NCBI GenBank assembly: GCA_002433025.1
Contig: DJGZ01000067.1
Location: 1-64,000, forward strand
DNA from: Bacteroidales bacterium UBA5833
GTDB taxonomy: Bacteria > Bacteroidota > Bacteroidia > Bacteroidales > Lentimicrobiaceae
Direction: 5' to 3'
DNA: 64,000 nucleotides
Shown here: piece by piece, positions 43,212 through 52,261 of the stretch
Position numbering within the stretch: position 1 is the first letter of the stretch
Layout: each line of letters starts with the position of its first letter
Translations under genes and position numbers: made by a program
The notes under the pieces: model-generated
The model's input: only the letters and a program-made list of their open reading frames with translations
What the model was told of the DNA's origin: nothing
The model's database searches: none

Positions 43212-46200
43212 TGTACCAGAATCTTTTTCGAGATGGTTCCCATACCGGTGAATATACTCATGATGTAAACGCCCGGTGCGGGTGCCTGCCCCAGCCTGTG
43301 TTCGCCTTCCCCATATAGGGTGCGCTCCATAAGCAGCTGACCGGCCATATTGTGCAATCTGACTTCTACCTGCTCATCCCTGAGCCATATAATCGCATAG
43401 ATTAATCCGTCCCTGACCTGTGCATCTGCGCTGCCACTGCCAAAGGTTTCCTGCGAGAGGTCAGAATCACTGAGAAGCAGCGCAAACCGCTCATTCACTT
43501 CACCCGCCGCCAGGCTGGTTTTATATGCTGATTTCAGCCTGAGGTCCTGAACCGTGCCGTTTGCCTTGTCTTTTAAATAAACCCGTTTCCCCTGCGGCAG
43601 GTTCTCTTCCGAAACCAGGCTAAAGGTAAGCATTCCCTGCTTCTCCGTTTTAATTCCCAACGGAATTTCATGGGTTTGTGACAGCGGCCATGCGCCTACG
43701 GAAAGTCTGCGGCTGCAGTCTGTAATGGCATAAAAATCAGGCACATCAGAGTCGGTGTTTTCGAGTTTGACGGCGTCGAGGCCGGGGTCAAACCCGGGTG
43801 TTGCGTTTTCAACAAAATACAAGGCAAGGTGATCAGTGTGTTTCCCGGCGCCCTCATATGCTGCGCTCAACCTGATCAGCGGCCCGTATTCAGTTTCAGT
43901 GTTTTTGTGATATGCCGCAGACAGGTCATTCACCCTAACCCGGTTGTCCATGCCAAACTGACCTTCAACCGGATAAGCGCCGTCACTCACATGCACAAAG
44001 AAACCCTGCATGGAAGCGATCAGTGGTCCGGCCGCGCCATTGCTCGATATGCCGTTGATGTAAGTGCTATAGGTTCCTGTATACCGGTCGGCACCGCCTG
44101 CATCGAAGAAATAAACGGCATCATCAATATTTGAGCGCACCCAGCCTTCAGCAGCATCCCAGTTGATGGGTGAAGGGTAAGGGTTCCCGACCAGATTGAA
44201 ACCTCTGGTGTATGTTTTGTCATGATTGTAAAGGGCGACCGGCGTCAGCACTCCGTTGTTCACCCGGCCTGTAAGGCTCATCAGCAGCGGGGTGGCAACG
44301 GATCCTGTATTGGCACTGTAACCCGTCATGGGGGTTAAAGCCCCGCCTGGATCGGTATATCCGATCCATCCGGTAGCCTCGCGGTTTTCATCATAGCGGT
44401 AAAATTCTGCAAAGGATGCGGCCAGGTCGACTTCTTCGGCGAAACCTGCTACTGTCGCGTCTGAAAAGGGAGAACTCACGTATTTGTACCCGAAGGCCGA
44501 TGCGAGGTATCGCTGCATGTGCACATCGCCGGTAACATCGCCGCTTCCGCTTCCGTCAATCAGGGCGGTTTGTGTTTCGGAGGAGATCAGGGTCAGGTAA
44601 CCGTCGGCCGCCAGGTTGCCTTCCGCAGCCTTTACATACCCCAGTATGTTCAGTTCTCCTGACAGGGAAACACCCTGGCTGTTGCTGATGATCAGATCTT
44701 TAATGGTGTTGTTCAGGAAGGTGGCCGGAGGGATAACCTGCGATACAACCCCTTTCATTTCGACGCTTCCGCCCGTTGCGTCAAAAACTCCGCTGTTACT
44801 TATGGTTCCTGCAATCTGCAGGTTGTTGCCCGAAACACCGAGTGAGGCGCCTGCCTCAATGACCAGGTTCCTGACCATGCCATGGCTGCCTGCGGCCAGA
44901 ACCGGATAGTTCGTTAATCCGCTGCCCAGTGCTACATCAGTGGTAAGATCGGGAATAAAGCAACTCCAGTTGCCCGGGTTGTTCCAGTCGTTATTGATGG
45001 CCCCTGTCCAGACGTTATGTCCCGAAACGGGAATCAGCAAAACCCTTGAAATATCAGAACACCCGGCTGAATAGACGGTGCGGCGGAACCAGGTTGTGGC
45101 ATTCAGCGAACCGGGCGTATAGTGCTGCTGGTTGTTGACCCCCGGGGCAGGAGCGAATCCTGACAATGGTCCGGTGATGCTGCTTTCCCAGAGATAGGTG
45201 TAGTTCCCATCGCCGCCGGCAGGCATGGATCCGGTGATCTGACCGGGCGTGGACCCGATGCAGATGGATTCTCCATAGATCGCCTGAATGTAAAGTCTTT
45301 TGTAAGTTCCGACACAGGGGTCTCCGAAAACGGCATTGGTTGCCGGAATTACAGCGCTGTTGTTGCCCAGGAGGTAGGTTTCGGTTACATCGAAACTGGT
45401 ATTTGCATGACAACTGCCATAAGTAAAGTTGTTGCAGTTGCCGTTGGGCGTGCCATAGCTGGCAAATTCAACATGCAGTATGACGGTTCCGGCCGGGGCG
45501 CTTACGTTGGCGCTTGAGTTTTCATTGGCTGTGGCGCATACTGATCCATAATTGCCGTAGCCTATGCTCAGGCTGTTGTTGCTGAGTGAAGCGGCGGCTG
45601 ATAATACAATGGTATTTGAAGCGGCGGCATTTCCTCCGGAGCAGGGATCGTCGGATGTCATTTCGCAGTAAACGGCATCGCCGGGTTGCGGATTCTCAAT
45701 GATCCAGACCGGGCTGTCCGGTCCGGCATTGATGCCGTTTCGCTTCCACTGAAAAACGGGATTTTGCCCGCCGTTTACCGGGGTGGCGGTAAAAGTAACG
45801 GCAGCGCCCGGACAGAAGGGGTTCGGATCGGCTGTGATGCTTACCGAAGCCGGCAGACTTTCAGTGATTTCCACCGTAGTGACAGCGGTCAGTCCCCCGC
45901 AACCAGCATAAAAATAAGTTACAGTATAAGTGCCGGGCAAACTTGCCGAAGGGGTGATGTCGCCGGTAATCGCATCAATTGCCAGTCCTGCCGGGCTGGC
46001 AGAAAAACTTCCGCCCGCGGGGCCGTTCATGACTACGGGCTGCGGATTGGATAGTCCGTTACAGTATGGATTTCCGGGATAAGTAATGGAGATGTCGGGC
46101 TGACCCGTAACTGTGAGCAGGGCGTCAGCTGAAACGATGCTGCAACCGGCTGCAGTACTAATCACCGCCCTGAAACGATAGCCATTCTGCCATAACTGGT

Positions 46201-49200
46201 TATTCAGAACTACCAGCAGGTTGGAAGAAGTGCCTGAATAATAGGTTCCGTCGCTGATGTTGTACCACGATCCGCCGAATGTCTGCCACTGATAGGTCAG
46301 GCTTTCACCGGTGGCGTTAACCTCAAATGTTGCATCACCGTTGATGCAGGATACGGTTGACTGAGGATCTGTAACAATCACCGGAAGGGCATTTACGGTA
46401 AGGGTAACTTCGCCGGAAACAACGGAACAGTTTCCGATGGAAACAATGACCCTGTAGAGATTGCCCGAGAGGGTTGCCGGGGTATTCGCCAGTTGAAGGG
46501 TACGGGTGTTTGATCCTGTATACGGTGGATCGTCGGTCACATCTGTCCACCCGATGCCGTCAATGTTTACCTGCCACTGAAAAGTCGTTCCTGAAGAATT
46601 GACATCGAAGGAGGTGTTCCCGTTTTCACACAGGATTTTGCTAACCGGTTGATTCCAGATGGAAGGCGAGGCATTCACCGTAAGGGTGGCTGCATCGGAA
46701 GTGGTCTGGCAGCCCGCGCCACGGCTTATTACCACGCGGAATTGCTGTCCGCTCATCCAGGTTGCCGCGTTGCTGATGATAAGCGAAGCCGTGCTGGTAC
46801 CGGTGTAGTTCCCGCCATCGCTCAGCTGCCACCATCCTGCACCGCTGTTGGCCCACCACTGATAAAATAATCCGCTGCCGCTGGCCGACACTTCAAAAAC
46901 AGCCTGATCGCCCTGGCATATAGTCTGATCTGCCGGCTGTTCAATGATTTCGGGCGGGCCGCTTACAGTTACAACTGCCGCATTGGATTCATTGACTGCA
47001 ATGTAAGGATTGGGTGTTACATTGTTGGCACTTGCAAGACTTGCTGTGCGATAAATATAGTATGTGCCCGGCACATTAAATGGCGCGGCTGCCGTGTTGG
47101 GGGTAAAGACTGCTGCATTGGCACCGGTTATGGGTATACGCACGCCTTCGGGTGATGTGCTGTATGTCCATTGATAACCGGTACCCGAAAGTGAAATGCC
47201 TGAGGGCAGGGTTCCGAATGCATCGCCGCCAATGGCAACGCCTGACTCTCCGGTGCAAAGTGTCTGTTCTGTGTTGATGGTCAGGCTGTTTTCCAACAGT
47301 TGGGTGAGATTCTGGAAAACCACGCGGTTGGCGCCACCGTTTTCGTAAAATTCATAAGCCAGATTGCTGCTGCCGCTTAAACTGAACAGCACCCGGGGGC
47401 GGGAGCGGTATGAATGGTCGCTCCAGTCGTTGTAAACCTCCTGTCCATCCACATACAGGCGGCTTCCGTCGTCTGAACCAAAGTCGGCAATATAAAGTCC
47501 CTTTCTAGTTGAATTCATCCGGTAACGCACCGAGAAGGTTTCGGTGTAAACGGAGCGTACGGATGCGCCGGAGTTTACCTGAAAACAGTTAAGGTTTCCG
47601 CCGAAGTCCTGATCAAACAACTCCGCTTCATCGAAATGGCCCATATAGCTGTTGAAATTCGTCCCGTCATAAAGGTGTCCTTTCCAGACGTTGGTTCCCG
47701 CCGCGTTCTGGTCGTCGCCTGAGATGGCCGGGGTCGTAACGGATACAGATGTGCTTGCCAGGCAGTTTACCGCATCTCTTACGGTAATGGTATAATTTCC
47801 GGCCTGTAATCCGGTAAACAGTCCCGATGACTGGAAAGCGCCGCCATTGAGGCTGTACATATAGGGAGGTGTCCCGTCGGTGCCTTCGGCCGTAATGGTG
47901 CCGGTTCCGGAAGGTGAGCCCATGCACGTTTCGGTTGCAATTGCTGAAACGGAGAGCATACAGGCAAGGATATTTACATTGTAATCTTCTGCTTCACCAT
48001 AAGAGTAGCTTGTGCATGGGTCCTGGTTACTGTTATTCCATACTTCGCGCACCCGCATACGGGTGGTGCCGGTGATTGCTCCGGCAGGAACAGTGAAATT
48101 GATGGCTCCCGTGGCAGGGGCAGCTCCCAGGGTTACATTGCCCAGTTTCTCCGTTGCTTCGAAAACACCGTTCTGGTTGTAATCAATCCATACCGTAATA
48201 TTATTTGCAGAGGGATATGTTCCCGCACTCAGAGTAATGGTGTATGAATCACCTGCGGAGAGGTCGGTGGATAAATTGCTGTAATAGAAGTAGTATGGTG
48301 ATGCAAGGCGGCCGGTAGCATTATTGATGCTGCCCAGCTGTACAAGTGAAATGTAATCTCCGTCGCTGGTCCCTGTGGAATATGCGGGGGTGCAATAAGC
48401 AGGAATGGTGTTGCCGGTAACGGCCACATCAAGGCTGGTACCACCTCCTGAATGGTTGATGGAGCCGTTATAAACCGTGTTGGATGCTGTGGGGGCGAAT
48501 CTTACGTAAATGGTGGTGGATGCCAGCGTACTGCCTGTGAAAGGAATGTTCAGGGAAGACCCGAAGCCGGAAGCAGATGAAAGGGAAACTTCGAAACCTG
48601 AAGGTGCAGCAACTGAAATATTACCCGGGGCACCAATAAGGTAAGGGCTGCTGATAGAATAAGATATTACAGAAGAAATGGTTCCGACAGGGGTAAATCC
48701 AAAGTCGATATTTGAAAGAGATGAATTAATTGAAGGAGGCAGCGTCCAGCTTACGATCACCTGTCCGTTGGCACCGTTGCCGCCGTTGCGGTCGGTGGAG
48801 CTGTTCGACTTTCCCCCTGATCCGCCTCCGCCAAAAGTATTACCGGTAAGGCCGGGGGTACTGTTTCCGACGCCATTGGCACCATTGCCTCCGTGGAGGG
48901 ATGTTCCGGAGCCTCCCGACCCGTTGGTTGCATTGCCGCCGGGCCCGGTTGACCCTGCGCCTCCGCCACCGGCGCCGCTGTATCCTGATCCGCTTGTATA
49001 ATTGCCCTGAGAGCCGTTCCCTCCGGCGTGAATAATGTCTCCGTTACACCCGGTGGTTGATCCGAGACCCGGCGATCCGTTCGAATTGTTCACATTCCCA
49101 TCACTCTGCCCTCCGGCACCGCCTTTGGCGATGATTGTTGAAACCGATCCAAACCAGCTGTCGCCTCCGGCGCTCCCATGCTGTGCTGTGGTTCCCGTGC

Positions 49201-49636
49201 CGTTTCCTCCGGTTCCGCCGGATCCTACAGTAACTGTATAGTTGTTTCCTGGGCTGACAGTCAGGATACTCCTCACATAGCTTCCGCCGGCGCCGCCTCC
49301 GCCTGTAGACGGATTGCCCCGGGATCGGCCGCCACCGCCACCGCCGCCCCAGCACTCCACCGTTACCTGCGTTACTCCTGCCGGGACAGTAAAACTTCCA
49401 CCCGAGGTAAAGGTCTGCGATTGTGGCTGTGCCTGAATATTCCCGGAAAGGGACAAAAAGAAAAGCAGCGTCAGAAAGGCTGTTGCAGGAAAGAAATATT
49501 TTTTTCTGACTGGCAGAAAACAGGGGAAATTGTTAATTACATAGCCTTTCGCTGATGAATTGTGATGCCGTAAAGCAGTCCGTTCAGGCTTCTGGAAGTA
49601 AGTTATCGGTTTCTCGGCTCTTTTCGCAATTCCCAT
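43208..49636 (-). CDS. Giant T9SS-secreted adhesin with probable SUEL lectin domain
   Basis: 2142 residues. After a 43-residue N-terminal extension comes a signal segment (about 44-69). Then: a glycine-rich domain (about 72-298, FTVPAGVTQVTVECWGGGGG), a GEVED domain (about 470-555, IDYNQNGVFEATEKLG, SYGEAEDYNVNI), a SprB-like repeat, a PA14-like domain (about 655-785, SDDGSRLYVDGQEVYNDW), three or four Ig-like repeats (about 900-1180), a region like SUEL/rhamnose-binding lectins (about 1350-1450, EFASYGTPNGNCNNF, CHANTS, FGDPCVGTYKRLYIQAIY), a surface-protein region (WTGAINNDWNNPGNW, near 1530) and a T9SS sorting domain (last 75). It would be a surface adhesin. The gene lies between the chaperone (45 bases) and DUF4402 subunit 3 (4-base overlap). 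No ATG nearer the signal segment was found. Confidence 0.85.
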   Translation of the reverse strand: MGIAKRAEKPITYFQKPERTALRHHNSSAKGYVINNFPCFLPVRKKYFFPATAFLTLLFFLSLSGNIQAQPQSQTFTSGGSFTVPAGVTQVTVECWGGGGGGGRSRGNPSTGGGGAGGSYVRSILTVSPGNNYTVTVGSGGTGGNGTGTTAQHGSAGGDSWFGSVSTIIAKGGAGGQSDGNVNNSNGSPGLGSTTGCNGDIIHAGGNGSQGNYTSGSGYSGAGGGGAGSTGPGGNATNGSGGSGTSLHGGNGANGVGNSTPGLTGNTFGGGGSGGKSNSSTDRNGGNGANGQVIVSWTLPPSINSSLSNIDFGFTPVGTISSVISYSISSPYLIGAPGNISVAAPSGFEVSLSSASGFGSSLNIPFTGSTLASTTIYVRFAPTASNTVYNGSINHSGGGTSLDVAVTGNTIPAYCTPAYSTGTSDGDYISLVQLGSINNATGRLASPYYFYYSNLSTDLSAGDSYTITLSAGTYPSANNITVWIDYNQNGVFEATEKLGNVTLGAAPATGAINFTVPAGAITGTTRMRVREVWNNSNQDPCTSYSYGEAEDYNVNILACMLSVSAIATETCMGSPSGTGTITAEGTDGTPPYMYSLNGGAFQSSGLFTGLQAGNYTITVRDAVNCLASTSVSVTTPAISGDDQNAAGTNVWKGHLYDGTNFNSYMGHFDEAELFDQDFGGNLNCFQVNSGASVRSVYTETFSVRYRMNSTRKGLYIADFGSDDGSRLYVDGQEVYNDWSDHSYRSRPRVLFSLSGSSNLAYEFYENGGANRVVFQNLTQLLENSLTINTEQTLCTGESGVAIGGDAFGTLPSGISLSGTGYQWTYSTSPEGVRIPITGANAAVFTPNTAAAPFNVPGTYYIYRTASLASANNVTPNPYIAVNESNAAVVTVSGPPEIIEQPADQTICQGDQAVFEVSASGSGLFYQWWANSGAGWWQLSDGGNYTGTSTASLIISNAATWMSGQQFRVVISRGAGCQTTSDAATLTVNASPSIWNQPVSKILCENGNTSFDVNSSGTTFQWQVNIDGIGWTDVTDDPPYTGSNTRTLQLANTPATLSGNLYRVIVSIGNCSVVSGEVTLTVNALPVIVTDPQSTVSCINGDATFEVNATGESLTYQWQTFGGSWYNISDGTYYSGTSSNLLVVLNNQLWQNGYRFRAVISTAAGCSIVSADALLTVTGQPDISITYPGNPYCNGLSNPQPVVMNGPAGGSFSASPAGLAIDAITGDITPSASLPGTYTVTYFYAGCGGLTAVTTVEITESLPASVSITADPNPFCPGAAVTFTATPVNGGQNPVFQWKRNGINAGPDSPVWIIENPQPGDAVYCEMTSDDPCSGGNAAASNTIVLSAAASLSNNSLSIGYGNYGSVCATANENSSANVSAPAGTVILHVEFASYGTPNGNCNNFTYGSCHANTSFDVTETYLLGNNSAVIPATNAVFGDPCVGTYKRLYIQAIYGESICIGSTPGQITGSMPAGGDGNYTYLWESSITGPLSGFAPAPGVNNQQHYTPGSLNATTWFRRTVYSAGCSDISRVLLIPVSGHNVWTGAINNDWNNPGNWSCFIPDLTTDVALGSGLTNYPVLAAGSHGMVRNLVIEAGASLGVSGNNLQIAGTISNSGVFDATGGSVEMKGVVSQVIPPATFLNNTIKDLIISNSQGVSLSGELNILGYVKAAEGNLAADGYLTLISSETQTALIDGSGSGDVTGDVHMQRYLASAFGYKYVSSPFSDATVAGFAEEVDLAASFAEFYRYDENREATGWIGYTDPGGALTPMTGYSANTGSVATPLLMSLTGRVNNGVLTPVALYNHDKTYTRGFNLVGNPYPSPINWDAAEGWVRSNIDDAVYFFDAGGADRYTGTYSTYINGISSNGAAGPLIASMQGFFVHVSDGAYPVEGQFGMDNRVRVNDLSAAYHKNTETEYGPLIRLSAAYEGAGKHTDHLALYFVENATPGFDPGLDAVKLENTDSDVPDFYAITDCSRRLSVGAWPLSQTHEIPLGIKTEKQGMLTFSLVSEENLPQGKRVYLKDKANGTVQDLRLKSAYKTSLAAGEVNERFALLLSDSDLSQETFGSGSADAQVRDGLIYAIIWLRDEQVEVRLHNMAGQLLMERTLYGEGEHRLGQAPAPGVYIMSIFTGMGTISKKILVQ

Positions 49637-49681
49637 AGATCAATCTGGTGTTAATGTGCCGGCACCCCGGCCGCATTTATG

Positions 49682-50527
49682 CTATTGCAGGGATATTTCC
49701 CGCGTCGCGTACACCTCCGGCTTCAGGTCGCCCGGCGATTGGTAGCGTACCTGTAATTTGCCTTTGGCATAATCAATTCCTTCTTTTTTAAGCAGCTGCA
49801 TTCTAAACCGGCGAACCTTGTTGGGTGTGTAAACGGCAATACCCCTGACAACCCCGACTTCAACGGCCGGTCCTTTATCTGGAATCCAGCTTACAATGAT
49901 GTCTCCGTACACGGATTTATCGCCGGAACGGTCAAAAGTAACCGATAAATAAGGGATGGTATCCGATTTTGTATCCAGCACAATATCCCTGAGTTCGGTG
50001 GTTACCGAAAGTTCCGCCGGACGGATGATTACCGGGATGGTAATCCCGAATATCGGGATCAGCCGGATGCCGATGGATGTACTGTCTTGCTGCAGATCAT
50101 CTCCCAATGCTGTTTCTTTGGGTACAGCCCTGAAATAGACATGCGAACGGTATTCTACGGGCTTCATATCCGGCATGCGCCTGAACTGCATCCTGACCAC
50201 CTGCGATTCTCCCGGAGCCAGGGTGACCGATCTCGGGAAAAAGCGAAGATATTTATCGGCAAAATACTGTCCTGAATCCGGTTCTTCAATCTGCTCGAAT
50301 GATCCGTTTTCATTCATGCGGTACTGCACAAAAGAAACATTATACCTGGCAGTATCCCTTCCGGTATTGGCAAGTGTCAGTTCCTGCGATTGTTTGCTTC
50401 CTTCAAATACCACCCGGCGGGGTGTGATCAGCAGATCGCCCTGGGCAAATGCAGCGGACGGAAGGATTGAAAGGACTGAGAAGGTCAGCATCAATAAAGA
50501 CAGACAAATGCTTTTTAATCTTTTCAT
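49682..50527 (-). CDS. PapD-like periplasmic chaperone
   Basis: A 281-residue exported protein (signal peptide to about residue 29, SAAFAQ) with the two Ig-like domains of fimbrial chaperones. The N-terminal domain reads LLITPRRVVFEGSKQSQELTLANTG (with the Arg that anchors a subunit C-terminus in PapD-type chaperones), YNVSFVQYRM, then RFFPRSVTLAPGESQVVRMQFRR, the G1-strand region that gives a donor strand. The second domain runs from about 165 to the end (IPVIIRPAELSVTTELRDI). In chaperone-usher systems it keeps subunits folded in the periplasm and delivers them to the usher. Here DUF4402 subunits and an usher-like protein are its neighbours. A terminator separates it from subunit 2 upstream. 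Confidence 0.85.
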   Translation of the reverse strand: MKRLKSICLSLLMLTFSVLSILPSAAFAQGDLLITPRRVVFEGSKQSQELTLANTGRDTARYNVSFVQYRMNENGSFEQIEEPDSGQYFADKYLRFFPRSVTLAPGESQVVRMQFRRMPDMKPVEYRSHVYFRAVPKETALGDDLQQDSTSIGIRLIPIFGITIPVIIRPAELSVTTELRDIVLDTKSDTIPYLSVTFDRSGDKSVYGDIIVSWIPDKGPAVEVGVVRGIAVYTPNKVRRFRMQLLKKEGIDYAKGKLQVRYQSPGDLKPEVYATREISLQ

Positions 50528-50646
50528 GGGTGTACGTTTTGAGGATTCAAACTTACGTTATTTGACTGAAACCGCCAAAGGAGTTTCTCAGTACATCCTG
50601 CATAACGTAAAATTGATTGTTGAGATAGTTGCCTGACTTTCCTTAA

Positions 50647-50675
50647 AAAAAGCGCAGGATTGGACTGCGCTTTTT
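50647..50675. terminator. Terminator between subunit 2 and chaperone genes
   Basis: An 11-bp perfect stem (AAAAAGCGCAG 50647-50657 with CTGCGCTTTTT 50665-50675), a 7-base loop and a T run in both directions. On the minus strand it follows subunit 2 and precedes the chaperone by about 120 bases, so only part of transcription would reach the assembly genes unless the chaperone has its own promoter. Confidence 0.85.
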
Positions 50676-50692
50676 GATAGTGCCTGCAATGG

Positions 50693-51205
50693 TTAGTTGT
50701 AGGCAAAGGTAAGACTGAATGAACCAGTGTACATACCTACGGGGTTATCTTCTATGGGGCCGACCTGGAGTGTTGCGCCGATGCTTACGGTTTCCTGTCC
50801 CTGTTGCAGGATGATGTTTCCGTTTCCGGCCGGCGGGTCAGAGGCCCATGCGTCCACGGTCATCGTTTTGTTGCTTCCCTGGTGCATGAGCAGGGCAGGT
50901 CCCTGTGGCAGCTGAATGGTGAAGGAGGCGTCGGGCGCCCCGGTAACGGTGAAGATACCGGGCTGTGCAAATCCGCCGTTCAGCATTACCGCTCCCTGGC
51001 TGATGCGCTCTCCCGAAGGGGAAAGGATTACCTGCCCTCCGTTCATCAGGGTGGAAAACCTGCCGAAGTTCATCTGGCTGGTTTCTGCAGCCGAAAGGGC
51101 TTCCATTACCTCGGCATAAGCCTGAGCTGTGACCGAAACCTGCGACCGGCCTGCAAGGGACAACAACAGGAATAAGGCCACTGCGGTTGAGATGCGGTTG
51201 ATCAT
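50693..51205 (-). CDS. DUF4402 fimbrial-like subunit 2
   Basis: A 170-residue exported beta-sandwich protein (signal peptide to about residue 22, LAGRSQ). After a short N-terminal arm (VSVTAQAYAEVMEALS) comes MNFGRFSTLMNGGQVILSPS and the DUF4402 core, ending TLQVGPIEDNPVGMYTGSFSLTFAYN. Gly is 14 residues from the C-terminus and Tyr is penultimate, with alternating hydrophobics at -4, -6 and -8: the pattern by which chaperone-usher pilins bind their chaperone. It lies 85 bases after subunit 1 and is followed by a strong terminator. I infer a fibre subunit. Confidence 0.82.
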   Translation of the reverse strand: MINRISTAVALFLLLSLAGRSQVSVTAQAYAEVMEALSAAETSQMNFGRFSTLMNGGQVILSPSGERISQGAVMLNGGFAQPGIFTVTGAPDASFTIQLPQGPALLMHQGSNKTMTVDAWASDPPAGNGNIILQQGQETVSIGATLQVGPIEDNPVGMYTGSFSLTFAYN

Positions 51206-51244
51206 GGTTTTACTGGATTATGTAAAGAACTGAGAGGGTAATAA

Positions 51245-51275
51245 AAAAGGGTGAAGGAAACCAACACCCTTTTGT
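51245..51275 (-). terminator. Terminator after DUF4402 subunit 1
   Basis: A 9-bp perfect stem (AAAAGGGTG 51245-51253 with CACCCTTTT 51265-51273) around an 11-base loop; on the minus strand it ends in a T run (51243-51248). It lies between subunits 1 and 2. Confidence 0.8.
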
Positions 51276-51290
51276 TTGAGCAGTTATTAT

Positions 51291-51800
51291 TTATTCGTAG
51301 GTAACGGTAACATTGAAGTTTCCGGTGTATTGACCTGCAGCCTGACCGGCAGCAATGTTGAGCGTTGCGCCCACATAGAACTCTTTGGATCCGCCTGACA
51401 GGACAACGCCATTGGTTCCTTCGCTGCTGATGAAGTTGTCTATTGTCATCGAATGTGAGCCGTTGGTAATGGAAGCAGTTGAGGGAAGAGTAATGTCAAA
51501 TGTGGCACCGTCCTGACCGTTGGCGGTAAATTTTGCTGCAGCGGTGGTTGCGGCAAGCTGAGCAGGAAGGCCGCTGTAATTAGGAGTTCCGGCTGAATTG
51601 GCGGGAATTGCCACGGTACCTCCGTCGGTGTCGGTGATGATGCCGCCGAAAGCGAGGTCAACGTTTTTCGAAAGTGAAAGATGCTGGTGAATGGTTGCAG
51701 TTGCCTGAGCGGATTCGGTGTCAGTGTTCTGGGCGTTAACGTTCATTGCGCTGATGGCCATCAGAATTACCCCCGTAAGAATGATAGTTACCTTTTTCAT
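51291..51800 (-). CDS. DUF4402 fimbrial-like subunit 1 (probable major subunit)
   Basis: A 169-residue exported protein (signal peptide MKKVTIILTGVILMAISAMNVNAQ). The mature chain begins NTDTESAQATATIHQHLSLS, then DLAFGGIITDTDGGTVAIPA, and ends ATLNIAAGQAAGQYTGNFNVTVTYE. It has the pilin-type C-terminus: Gly at -14, Tyr penultimate, Val/Phe alternating at -4, -6 and -8. It is small, rich in Ala, Thr and Gly, first in the gene order and backed by a terminator, which fits the most abundant subunit. The ATG at 51800 follows an A-rich leader typical of well-translated Bacteroidota genes. Function as a pilin is inferred from its C-terminus and the neighbouring chaperone and usher-like genes. Confidence 0.85.
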   Translation of the reverse strand: MKKVTIILTGVILMAISAMNVNAQNTDTESAQATATIHQHLSLSKNVDLAFGGIITDTDGGTVAIPANSAGTPNYSGLPAQLAATTAAAKFTANGQDGATFDITLPSTASITNGSHSMTIDNFISSEGTNGVVLSGGSKEFYVGATLNIAAGQAAGQYTGNFNVTVTYE

Positions 51801-52261
51801 TGTTTTGTTGTTTTTTGTTGTTTATTTTTTGTTGATTGTTTCCGGTTCGGTTCCGGTGTTACCCGGTTTGTTTCCTGAAAGCATTAAGTCAGAAAATGTG
51901 CCAGCGAGCCGGATTGTGTCGTGCCAGAATTTAAAAAATTAAAATAAAATTTTGCAATAAGCAGATAATCAATGTTATAAAAAATTAGAATAGAATGATT
52001 ATAAATTAATTCAGGGGCTGTCGTCTGGCTCTGAAATGAGAAAATAGCTTTATTATGGGACGCAATGTCCGGATATGGGACATATTTTTATATTCAGCAG
52101 TTGATTTCTGCCTGAAATCAGGGTTTATTGTATTGCACGAACAGTTGTTATTTTCCTTTTCCGATTCCTGAATGCTTCCATTTGTTGTTTTTTTACCCTG
52201 GTTGTATCCGTTTCAGGTGAAATTATCTTAAATTAGCCTATCCATCAGAATATTGAATTCT
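51801..52261. other. Divergent regulatory region, fibre locus / xdh operon
   Basis: 460 A+T-rich bases with no gene. Two direct repeats GTGCCAG (51898-51904, 51921-51927; 23-base period) face the fibre locus. Toward xdhC, TATGGGAC occurs at 52054-52061 and 52074-52081 (20-base period) with GTCC at 52067-52070 pairing with either, a possible operator. No clear TAnnTTTG box was found for either direction. Confidence 0.45.

Noticed and set aside
48678..49241. Pro-rich plus-strand open frames opposite the adhesin
   Set aside because: They are shadows of the glycine codons in the adhesin's glycine-rich domain.
51898..51927. Sigma-54 promoter for the fibre locus
   Set aside because: Minus-strand TGGCAC occurs twice but without the -12 GC element at the right distance; kept only as a direct repeat.
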